Positions 7,575-14,676 of a stretch of DNA of 64,000 bases are shown piece after piece. Numbering within the stretch: the first letter of the stretch is position 1; each line of letters begins with the position of its first letter. Origin of the DNA: Prevotella sp. E13-17 (GTDB lineage: Bacteria > Bacteroidota > Bacteroidia > Bacteroidales > Bacteroidaceae); NCBI RefSeq assembly GCF_022024035.1, contig NZ_CP091787.1, positions 744,001 through 808,000 of the forward strand. Direction: 5' to 3'. A model generated the notes under the pieces. The model searched no databases, was not told where the DNA came from, and was given only the letters and a program-made list of their open reading frames with translations. The position numbers and the translations under genes were made by a program.

Positions 7575-8744
7575 AGAAGCTATTTCCAGTGCCATCAGGT
7601 TCAGCTGCTGGCATTGGTGGGCTGTAAGCTTCCTTCTGTCGTTGTGGTGCTCCCATGGCGACAGCATGAGCAGTGTGCCTTTCGCACAGGCATAAAACTG
7701 CTCTCCGTGTGGTTTCGATAAAGGACCAAAACCGTTTTCCATGAGCACGATGGTGGGCAAACCGGCATCGAAGGCGGCCCGCATGACGCGCTTCTCGCCA
7801 GGCGAGATGGCAGGCGATACCAGCACGGCCCCTTGTCGTGCAGCCTCAAGGTGGCTGCCAATCTCGCGCTCGATGTCGCTGTCGGACAGTCGGCGCGACA
7901 AGCGGACGGCCATGCGGCAAGGTGCCGACAGCAACTGGCGGTTGCCGATGCCGCTATAGCATTGCGTGTCTATGCGGAGGTTGAAGAAAGGGCGCAACAG
8001 CTCGGGGCGGGCGCGTTTCATCATCAGGCGCCGCGGGTTGTCGTGGAGGTAGTTGATCCAAGCAGATAGCTCGTCGTAGGAGCGGAGGATGAGGTCGTTG
8101 TAGCCCTTTGCGAAAAGCGGGCGATAAGGGAGCGACGGCACAGCCGCCGCCTGCTGGGAAGCCGCCGCCTGCTGGGAAGCCGCCGCCTGCTGGGAAGCCG
8201 CCGCCTGCTGGGGAGCCGCCTGCTGGGGAGCTGCCTGCTGAGAAGCGGGCGGCTCGGGAGGGGGGATAGCGGGTAGCTGGGAGGTTGCGCTTCTTCCTGT
8301 AGGTAGCGGCTTTGCCGCTGCCATCCGTGTGGCCGCTTGCTCGAGTGCTCGCTGCGCTTTGCGGCATCCAGCCTTAAAGCCGGAGATGACCTGCCCCAGG
8401 TGTACGGGCAGTGGGGCGGTGACAAAGAGGATGCCATGAAGGTGGTCGGGCATCATCTGGATGCCCTTCACCTCTATTTGGGGGTAATAGCCGTGAATGC
8501 CCATCCACTCGCTTTGAACGGCCTTTCCAAGCTCAGTCAGTTCTATGCGTGGCGCTTTCTCGCTGCCGGCAGGTGCAAATGGGGCTCCTTCAAGCTTGCC
8601 GAAGATGGGGCTCCGCCCTTCTGTCTCGATGGTGATCATATACATGCGGCGCTCACAGTAGTCGTGATGGTCGTCTCGCCGTTTCATGGAGGGCTTCTTT
8701 GCTCCTGCGTATTGCTTTTTCCTCGCTATCTGTTCGTCGGTCAT
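7557..8744 (-). CDS. RAYT-like HUH transposase with DprA/SLOG-like C-terminus (copy 1)
   Basis: The N-terminal half is a Y1 (REP-associated tyrosine) transposase domain. It has MYMITIETEGRSPIFG (residues 34-49), the HUH motif as HLH in MMPDHLHGILFV (101-103), and a candidate catalytic Tyr232 in WINYLHDNPRRL. Residues about 165-201 are a Gln/Ala low-complexity insert. Residues about 265-395 form an extra domain, with GAVLVSPAISPGEKRVMRAA, LPTIVLMENGFGPLSKPH and GTLLMLSPW. This resembles the Rossmann core of DprA/SLOG proteins and is shared with the 34.1-kb copy. The start at 8744 overlaps the methyltransferase stop as ATGA, so it is translationally coupled. A longer start at 8795 is possible. 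Function is inferred from family; activity is unproven. Confidence 0.85.
   Translation of the reverse strand: MTDEQIARKKQYAGAKKPSMKRRDDHHDYCERRMYMITIETEGRSPIFGKLEGAPFAPAGSEKAPRIELTELGKAVQSEWMGIHGYYPQIEVKGIQMMPDHLHGILFVTAPLPVHLGQVISGFKAGCRKAQRALEQAATRMAAAKPLPTGRSATSQLPAIPPPEPPASQQAAPQQAAPQQAAASQQAAASQQAAASQQAAAVPSLPYRPLFAKGYNDLILRSYDELSAWINYLHDNPRRLMMKRARPELLRPFFNLRIDTQCYSGIGNRQLLSAPCRMAVRLSRRLSDSDIEREIGSHLEAARQGAVLVSPAISPGEKRVMRAAFDAGLPTIVLMENGFGPLSKPHGEQFYACAKGTLLMLSPWEHHNDRRKLTAHQCQQLNLMALEIASLKQHH
8143..8244. repeat. In-frame 18-bp tandem repeat inside RAYT copy 1
   Basis: Four near-identical 18-mers (gccgccgcctgctgggaa at 8143, 8161, 8179, 8197) are followed by two 15-base versions. They encode the QQAAAS/QQAAP run. 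All units are multiples of three, so copy-number change would keep the frame. Confidence 0.9.
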
Positions 8745-9958
8745 CCTAATATGGGGACATAGGTGTCGGGGGTGTGGGTGGTTCTGATGCGCCACTCCTT
8801 AGGGTAGAGGTTGTTGGCACGGCTGCCAATGTTCTTCATGGTGCCAAGGATATGCTGTTGGAATGCCACTGCAACGATGCCACGAGGGGTGGCGGCAGGC
8901 AGCACCAAGGCTTCGCCACGCAGATAGGCGATGGCCTGTTGGTAGGTGAGTTCGACACGTTCGGCTGTCATCCCTTCTGTAGAGACAGGCGGCGTAAGAA
9001 CCTTCAGGATGTCGGCATTCGCTTTCTTTGATGGGGCCGATGCAGGGAGGTGGCCCTTCTTGCGAAGGACGCACATGAAGAGCCCCTCGCCACGCGTGAT
9101 GCCTGGTATGAAGCGATAGACGGGATAGGTGAACCCTTCGAGCAGCGAACCGGTGATGTTCCATTCTGCCTTTGTGACTACGGGCAACACGTCGGCACCC
9201 AGCTCGTCAATGATCCAGCGGATGTTTTCTTCGTTCTCTTTAGTATTAAATGTACAGGTACTATATATTAACAGTCCCCCCTCGTTGAGACATGTCCACG
9301 CATCGCCGACAATGTCGCGCTGCAACTGCCAGCAGCGCTCTACGTTCTGTGGACTCCATTCGCCGATGGTGGCTTCGTCCTTGCGGAACATGCCTTCGCC
9401 CGAGCAGGGCACATCGCAGAGGATGAGGTCGAACTTCATCTTTGACTTGCGGTAGTCCTTTGGGTAGAGGTTGGTGACGTGGTGGCGCTCATGGCCCCAT
9501 TTCGTGATGTTTTCCAGCAGGATGCTGGCACGTCCGCGCATCGGCTCGTTGCTGTAGAGTGTCCAATCGGCAGGCAGAGCAGTGCGAAGCAATGTCGATT
9601 TGCCGCCAGGAGCAGCGCAGAGATCAAGGGCAAGTCCACCTCCATTGGCCCTCAACAGGGCGGGAAGGTGCTGTCGGATCACCTCGTCGAGAAACATGGA
9701 TGCGGCTTCCTGCACATAGTAACAACCAGCGTGGAACAGAGGATCGAAGGTGAAGTTAGGGCGACTCTGCAGGTAGTAGCCCCCTTGGCACCAGGGCACT
9801 TGCTCGCCACTGATAGCTATGAGCCCATTGCTCTTTAAGGTATTCAGTCGGATGCTGACTGGTGAAGGCTCTTCGAACGAATGAAGGAAACGTTCGAAAC
9901 GCTCGTTGCCCATCAGCTGACGTGTGGAGTGGATGAATTCTGTGGGTAAATTTGTCAT
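8741..9958 (-). CDS. RsmF-like 16S rRNA m5C methyltransferase
   Basis: SAM-dependent RNA cytosine-C5 methyltransferase of the NOL1/NOP2/Sun family, 405 residues. The SAM-binding motif is LDLCAAPGGKS (111-121). Cys185 in DVPCSGEGMFRKDEA and Cys235 in YSTCTFNTKENEENI are the release and catalytic cysteines of the family. The C-terminal part, ending TTHTPDTYVPILG, fits the RsmF-type extension, so RsmF is the closest call. It has its own promoter and is followed without a gap by the RAYT gene. Confidence 0.9.
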   Translation of the reverse strand: MTNLPTEFIHSTRQLMGNERFERFLHSFEEPSPVSIRLNTLKSNGLIAISGEQVPWCQGGYYLQSRPNFTFDPLFHAGCYYVQEAASMFLDEVIRQHLPALLRANGGGLALDLCAAPGGKSTLLRTALPADWTLYSNEPMRGRASILLENITKWGHERHHVTNLYPKDYRKSKMKFDLILCDVPCSGEGMFRKDEATIGEWSPQNVERCWQLQRDIVGDAWTCLNEGGLLIYSTCTFNTKENEENIRWIIDELGADVLPVVTKAEWNITGSLLEGFTYPVYRFIPGITRGEGLFMCVLRKKGHLPASAPSKKANADILKVLTPPVSTEGMTAERVELTYQQAIAYLRGEALVLPAATPRGIVAVAFQQHILGTMKNIGSRANNLYPKEWRIRTTHTPDTYVPILG

Positions 9959-9965
9959 TTCGATG

Positions 9966-9994
9966 CAAAGATAATCATTTTTTTAATACCTTTG
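9966..9994. promoter_or_regulatory. Divergent promoters for rsmF-like gene and GIN-domain operon
   Basis: Minus-strand TATCTTTG (9973 to 9966) lies 8 bases before the methyltransferase start. Plus-strand TACCTTTG (9987-9994) lies 53-65 bases before the GIN gene. No clear TTTG -33 box on the plus side. Confidence 0.65.
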
Positions 9995-10059
9995 CAACTA
10001 ATCAGTTTATAATTGCGTCTAACAGATAAAAAGTAACAAACAAGATAATGTATTGGCGT

Positions 10060-10767
10060 ATGAAGAAAATGATGTTGATGCTATTGACTGTGGGCATGTT
10101 TGCAGCATGCTCGTCGTGCCATTTTGACTACAAGCAAGAATCACGCATAACTGAATCAAGAAAACATGTGAAGGACTTCGAAAAGATCGAGATGTTGGGC
10201 AGTATGGACGTGACATATATGCAAGGCGACTCGTTTGAGGTGAAGGTTGAGGCCCCCAAAGATGTTGTTGACAAGGTGGAGACGGAGGTCAAGAACCACA
10301 AGCTGCTGATTCGTATGAAGGGCACCAACCACCTGTTTCATTTCGGAAATGCAAGCAGTGATGATGTGAAAGTCACGGTGATGTCGCCCGATTTGATTGG
10401 TGTCAAACTGAATGGCTCTGGTGATTTTGAGTGTGTCGGACTGCTCGATACCGATGTTCTCGATATCAACCTGGTGGGGTCGGGTGATGTAGAGTTCAAG
10501 AATGTCATCTGCGACCAAATCAATGTGAAGCTCGTAGGCTCGGGCGACGTGGACGTAGAGAAGGTAAGAACGCTGATGTCCACCATGGAACTGGTGGGCT
10601 CGGGCGACATAAAGATGAAGTTCGACGATGCAAAGATGGTCGATGCACGGCTGGTGGGCTCAGGCGATATCACTCTATATGGAAACGTAGAGACGTTCAC
10701 GAGCAGTGCTCACGGCTCGGGCGAGCTAAACATTGATAAGCTGAAGGTAATGAATAACAAGAAATAA
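10060..10767 (+). CDS. GIN-domain (DUF2807) putative lipoprotein
   Basis: The N-terminus MKKMMLMLLTVGMFAACSSC is a lipoprotein signal peptide with Cys after FAA. The body is a repetitive right-handed beta structure typical of head-GIN (DUF2807) proteins. Six GSGD/GSGE turns recur (LNGSGDFE, LVGSGDVEF, LVGSGDVDV, LVGSGDIKM, LVGSGDITL, AHGSGELNI) at roughly 17-20-residue spacing. Such proteins are envelope proteins of unknown function. An in-frame ATG at 10048 would add four residues. First gene of an operon with a membrane protein, a PspC protein and an ECF sigma factor, a grouping typical of Bacteroidetes envelope-stress loci. Confidence 0.88.
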   Translation: MKKMMLMLLTVGMFAACSSCHFDYKQESRITESRKHVKDFEKIEMLGSMDVTYMQGDSFEVKVEAPKDVVDKVETEVKNHKLLIRMKGTNHLFHFGNASSDDVKVTVMSPDLIGVKLNGSGDFECVGLLDTDVLDINLVGSGDVEFKNVICDQINVKLVGSGDVDVEKVRTLMSTMELVGSGDIKMKFDDAKMVDARLVGSGDITLYGNVETFTSSAHGSGELNIDKLKVMNNKK

Positions 10768-10779
10768 TGTAAAAAGGGA

Positions 10780-11514
10780 ATGAAGATGAAAAAGTATTTA
10801 TTAGGATTGACAATATTACTGGCCCTCACCGTCTGCATGCCGGCATCGGGGCAGAAGCACCGCCATACGCCTCAGGCAGAACTGGTGGACTCGACAAGTC
10901 AAGATGCTGTCGAGGTGTTCTCAGATACCACTTCAACAGACACCGCCTCAGCGCATCGTACTGTCACACGGACGATAAGAACACCCTGGAAAACAGTTAC
11001 CACGACCTACGATGCAGATGACGAGGAAATGGAAGAGTTGGAAAAGAATTTGACGATGTTTAACAGAGCTTTTACCCTGATACCATGGGGAGCCGTCACA
11101 TCTGTCTTTTTAATCATCATGTTGGTCATTCTGATGCCCATTATGCTGATGGCGATTGTGATCATTGTTGTGGTCAGACATAGTCGCAAGCGTAGTCGGC
11201 AGAGAATGATGGATATGGCCCAGATGGCATCCCAGCAAGAGGCAGGCGCCGCACCAAAGCAGGCGTATGCAGACTGGACACAGGAGCCTCAGACCATAGA
11301 GGATGACTATCAGAAAGGTCTGCGCCAGTGCTTTGTGGGAGTGGGACTGATGATATTCCTCGGACTGACGGCTGGCAATGTGGGCTTCGGTATCGGTGCC
11401 TTGGTGTTCTGTATCGGACTGGGTAAGGTGTTTGGTGCTAAGAAAGCTAAACAACTGAGAGATGAGCACGATATCAACAGATCGGGAGAGGACCATCTGC
11501 AAAATAAAGATTAA
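10780..11514 (+). CDS. Membrane protein resembling DUF6249
   Basis: 244 residues. The signal peptide MKMKKYLLGLTILLALTVC ends near PASG. An acidic Ser/Thr-rich stretch precedes a strong membrane helix (about residues 104-130, VTSVFLIIMLVILMPIMLMA). A basic patch (RHSRKRSRQRM) and a linker follow, then two more helices near the C-terminus (VGVGLMIFLGLTAGNVGFG, IGALVFCIGLGKVFG). The layout matches the DUF6249 family from memory. Function unknown. Twelve bases separate it from the GIN gene, so it is in the same operon. Confidence 0.75.
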   Translation: MKMKKYLLGLTILLALTVCMPASGQKHRHTPQAELVDSTSQDAVEVFSDTTSTDTASAHRTVTRTIRTPWKTVTTTYDADDEEMEELEKNLTMFNRAFTLIPWGAVTSVFLIIMLVILMPIMLMAIVIIVVVRHSRKRSRQRMMDMAQMASQQEAGAAPKQAYADWTQEPQTIEDDYQKGLRQCFVGVGLMIFLGLTAGNVGFGIGALVFCIGLGKVFGAKKAKQLRDEHDINRSGEDHLQNKD

Positions 11515-11532
11515 CGAATAGAAAAGAAGATT

Positions 11533-11730
11533 ATGGCAAAGAAACTATATCGCAGCGACGACCGCATATTGGGTGGCGTCTGCTCAGGACTGGCAGAATA
11601 TCTGGATTTTGATCCCGTACTCGTGCGTTTAGGTTATGCAGCACTGACACTGTTTACAGCATTCTGTGGTATCATCTTCTATATCATAGCATGGATCGTG
11701 ATTCCGGAAAAAAACCTCAGATCGTTATAA
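11533..11730 (+). CDS. PspC-domain protein
   Basis: 65 residues, essentially one PspC domain: KLYRSDDRILGGVCSGLAEY, then DFDPVLVRLGYAALTL and a membrane helix FTAFCGIIFYIIAWIVIP. PspC proteins sit in the inner membrane and link envelope stress to transcription in enterobacteria. Here its place directly before an ECF sigma gene suggests a similar sensor role, which is an inference. Confidence 0.92.
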   Translation: MAKKLYRSDDRILGGVCSGLAEYLDFDPVLVRLGYAALTLFTAFCGIIFYIIAWIVIPEKNLRSL

Positions 11731-11757
11731 GTTAAGTTAAATAAGTTTGTAAAAGAA

Positions 11758-12294
11758 GTGGCTACATTAAGTGACCTTTCTCTAGTTGCGCAGGTGGCGG
11801 TGTTCGGCAATAAGCGAGCTTTCGACGAGCTCGTGCGCCGATACCAGTCGCCTGTGCGCAAGTTCTTCCTGAACCAGACACTAGGTGACGGTCAGCTGAG
11901 CGATGACTTGGCGCAAGATACCTTTATCAAGGCCTATACGAATATTGCGTCGTTCAAGGGCCTGGCTTCTTTTCAAACGTGGATCATGCGCATCGCTTAT
12001 AATGTCTATTACGACTATACACGTCGGCACCGTCTCACTGAAGATGTGGACATGGTGTCGCAACGAAGTGGAAGTGGCGGACAGACAGCCTTGCAGATGG
12101 ATATCTATGCTGCGCTGGCATTGCTGAAACCTGACGAACGCAGTTGCATCACACTACAGTTGATAGAGGGCTACGACATAGCCGGCATCGCTAAGATTAC
12201 AGGTATGAAAGAGGGAACGGTGAAGTCGCACCTCTCGCGTGGAAAAGACAAATTAGCAACCTATTTAAGACAGAATGGATATGATGGAAGATAA
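11758..12294 (+). CDS. ECF-type RNA polymerase sigma factor
   Basis: 178 residues beginning with GTG. Region 2 spans FDELVRRYQSPVRKFF to SFQTWIMRIAYNVYYDYTRR and includes the DDLAQDTFIKAY core-binding helix. Region 4 is DERSCITLQLIEGYDIAGIA to GTVKSHLSRGKDKL, the -35-type HTH. There is no region 1 or 3, as in ECF sigmas. The downstream gene overlaps it by 20 bases and could encode its membrane regulator. It probably directs the envelope operon around it, but no autoregulatory promoter could be identified by eye. Confidence 0.92.
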   Translation: MATLSDLSLVAQVAVFGNKRAFDELVRRYQSPVRKFFLNQTLGDGQLSDDLAQDTFIKAYTNIASFKGLASFQTWIMRIAYNVYYDYTRRHRLTEDVDMVSQRSGSGGQTALQMDIYAALALLKPDERSCITLQLIEGYDIAGIAKITGMKEGTVKSHLSRGKDKLATYLRQNGYDGR

Positions 12295-12634
12295 CGAACG
12301 CTTATTGCAGAACTTTTTTTGTGAAGCAGCCAGAACACCTGTTGCTGACGATGGCTTCACCAATCGTGTGATGCAGCGACTGCCGCAACGTGTCAACAGG
12401 TTTACGCAATTGTGGAACGTCTTCTGTATCACGGTCTTCGTGGTGCTGTTTGTGATGTTCCGCGGATGGGAATCGCTGATGGCACAGTTTGAGGTGATGG
12501 CACGCACACTGGCGGCAACCTCGTTCAGCTTCAATCTGTCGGTGCTGCTATCGGTGGTGGTGGGCCTTCTGCTCGTGGCCATCATCGAGTTGATGTATAG
12601 TGATAATGTGAAAATCAGGGATTTGTTGCGCTAA
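12275..12634 (+). CDS. Two-helix membrane protein after sigma factor (DUF5056-like)
   Basis: 119 residues. A cytoplasmic N-terminus (MDMMEDNERLLQNFF...GFTNRVMQRLP) is followed by two membrane helices, FCITVFVVLFVMF (about 48-62) and SVLLSVVVGLLLVAIIELM (about 88-107). It resembles the Bacteroidetes DUF5056 family. Overlap with the sigma gene suggests co-translation and a possible anti-sigma or partner role, without direct evidence. The last 20 bases overlap the convergent PorE-like gene. Confidence 0.75.
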   Translation: MDMMEDNERLLQNFFCEAARTPVADDGFTNRVMQRLPQRVNRFTQLWNVFCITVFVVLFVMFRGWESLMAQFEVMARTLAATSFSFNLSVLLSVVVGLLLVAIIELMYSDNVKIRDLLR

Positions 12635-14648
12635 GACCATAGGTGGTGCGCAGCACGATAAACTCGGTGCGGCGGTTCAGCTGGTGACAAATCTCCTGTT
12701 TCTCTTCGTCCTTTAGTGCGTTGATAAACTCCTCGGTCAACACATCGCCTTCCTTTAGCCAGGGATAGGTCTCGGTGAGCTTACGCTTCACCACCTTTGG
12801 CTTGCCTTCTCCATAGCCCACGGGCGACAAACGATCCTCGGCAATGCCGTGGTCGATGAGGTAGCGAACCACGCTCTCAGCACGTCGCTGAGACAGACGT
12901 TGGTTGTAGGCATCTGCCCCGCGGAAGTCTGTATGAGAACTCAGCTCAATGGTGATGTTGGGGTTCTCGTTGAGCAGGTCGATGAGGCTGTCGAGTGCCT
13001 GCGTGGACTCGGGACGCAAAGTGGCCTTGTCGAAATCGTAGAAGATGTTTCGTATCAGCACCGGTGCTGAGAGCGAAGCCAATGGGAATTGCAAGACGTA
13101 TTCTTCAGACTCCTTGACGGGCTCCACTCGCAGTTCTTCCTTGTGGTTGAGGAATCCTTTGCAGGTGCCCAGGAATACGTAATCCACACCTGGATGAATC
13201 TCTTCGGTAAACGAACCGTCGCCTTTTACATTCAGTTTCTTATTTGTGCCATCGTTGCCTACCATATAGACCAGTGCTTGTGGCAATTCGTAACCATCTT
13301 TCTCGTAAACCCATCCTTTAACGGTCTGGATGACTTCCGACTTCTCGAATGAATAGATATGGTCCCAGCCATTGGCGTTGCCACGATTCGACGAGAAAAA
13401 GCCACGGTTGTGCAGGCCTTCGAAGGTCATGCCAAAGTCGTCGCCTTGCGAGTTGAGGGGGGCACCAGGATGTTCTAATGTGTATAAACTCTCTTCAGTC
13501 TTCTCCTGGCTCCCCTCCTCGGTGGGACTGGGGGAGGGTTTTGCTATGAAGATGTCTAGTCCGCCCATGCCTGGGTGGCCATCGCTTGAGAAGTAGAGGT
13601 CGCCGTTAGGTCGGAAGGTGGGGAAGAGCTCGTTGCCGGCAGTGTTGATAGGTTCGCCAAGGTTCTCCAGTCCAACCAATCCATGGCTGGTGATCTGTAT
13701 GCGCCAGATGTCATAGCCGCCCAATCCGCCAGGCATGTCGCTCGCGAAATAGAGCCATTCGCCATCAGGCGAGATGGCAGGATGGGCAAAAGCAGAGAGC
13801 GTGTCCTTGGTAATCTCCAATTCGTTGGCCTTGCCCCATGAGGCATCACTACGTGTAGCGGTGGCTATCTGGGCGTAGCGTGGGTAGTTGGGGTCGGTCT
13901 TGCAGACAGTGAGGTACATAGTCTTGAAGTCGGGCGCAAAGGCGCAGGCACCCTCGTCGAAATCGCTGTTTAGTTCAGACTCGATGACCTCGGGCTTCTG
14001 CCATTTCCCCTTCTCATCTTTTTGCGAAACAAAGATATCGGCATTCTTCATGCCAGTGATGCCGCTAAGCTCATCGCCTTTGGCCTGATTGCGTGTTGAG
14101 GTGAAGTAGAGCTGGTCGAAGTCATCGCCAGCCAGCATCGGTGAGTAATCAGCGCGGTGCGAATTGAACACATTCTCCCTCTTGACCGTGTAGCCCGAAT
14201 ACATGGCTTCTGCTTTCCATTTTGGTGCCATGCGGGCCGACAGCAGACCGTTCTTGGCAAGTTGCGACTGGTCGCCATTCTCCATCATCTGGAGAAAGGT
14301 GTTCTCTGCCTCTTTATAGCTGGCATTCTTCAGTTGCAGTTTCCCCAAGTAGAACAGCGTCAGTGAGTCTTGTTGCTTGAAACGTAAGGCATTCTTATAG
14401 GCAGCAATGGCTCGTTGTGTGTAGTTGATGCGACGATAGCAGTCGGCCATCTTTAGCGCACGAAGTCCACGCAGTTGGCGTTCCTTGGCAGGTGTTTGTG
14501 AATAAGCTTTCTTGTATTGTGTGGCTGCGTCGTAATATTCTCCAAGGGCATAGTATTTGTCACCCTTCTTCATGGCAGTGTCGGCTCCGCATCCTGAAAG
14601 CAGGATGCAGGCCATGACAATATGTAATATAAAGAATATCTTGCGCAT
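12615..14648 (-). CDS. PorE-like OmpA-family lipoprotein (TPR, WD40-like, CRD, OmpA)
   Basis: The start at 14648 gives MRKIFFILHIVMACILLSGC, a lipoprotein signal with lipobox LSGC. An ATG at 14675 or earlier would place extra residues before it. The order of parts is TPR-type helices (YALGEYYDAATQYKKAY...), PD40/WD40-like propeller repeats (SPMLAGDDFDQLYFTSTRN, ISPDGEWLYFASDMPGGLGG), a carboxypeptidase-regulatory-like beta domain (KGWVYEKDGYELPQA), then an OmpA peptidoglycan-binding domain (IFYDFDKATLRPES...LSSHTDFRGADAYNQRLSQR). This four-part order is that of P. gingivalis PorE, a type IX secretion component, so a T9SS role is likely but not certain. Confidence 0.85.
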   Translation of the reverse strand: MRKIFFILHIVMACILLSGCGADTAMKKGDKYYALGEYYDAATQYKKAYSQTPAKERQLRGLRALKMADCYRRINYTQRAIAAYKNALRFKQQDSLTLFYLGKLQLKNASYKEAENTFLQMMENGDQSQLAKNGLLSARMAPKWKAEAMYSGYTVKRENVFNSHRADYSPMLAGDDFDQLYFTSTRNQAKGDELSGITGMKNADIFVSQKDEKGKWQKPEVIESELNSDFDEGACAFAPDFKTMYLTVCKTDPNYPRYAQIATATRSDASWGKANELEITKDTLSAFAHPAISPDGEWLYFASDMPGGLGGYDIWRIQITSHGLVGLENLGEPINTAGNELFPTFRPNGDLYFSSDGHPGMGGLDIFIAKPSPSPTEEGSQEKTEESLYTLEHPGAPLNSQGDDFGMTFEGLHNRGFFSSNRGNANGWDHIYSFEKSEVIQTVKGWVYEKDGYELPQALVYMVGNDGTNKKLNVKGDGSFTEEIHPGVDYVFLGTCKGFLNHKEELRVEPVKESEEYVLQFPLASLSAPVLIRNIFYDFDKATLRPESTQALDSLIDLLNENPNITIELSSHTDFRGADAYNQRLSQRRAESVVRYLIDHGIAEDRLSPVGYGEGKPKVVKRKLTETYPWLKEGDVLTEEFINALKDEEKQEICHQLNRRTEFIVLRTTYGLSATNP

Positions 14649-14676
14649 ACCCTTATATAACGTCGGTATCGACATT

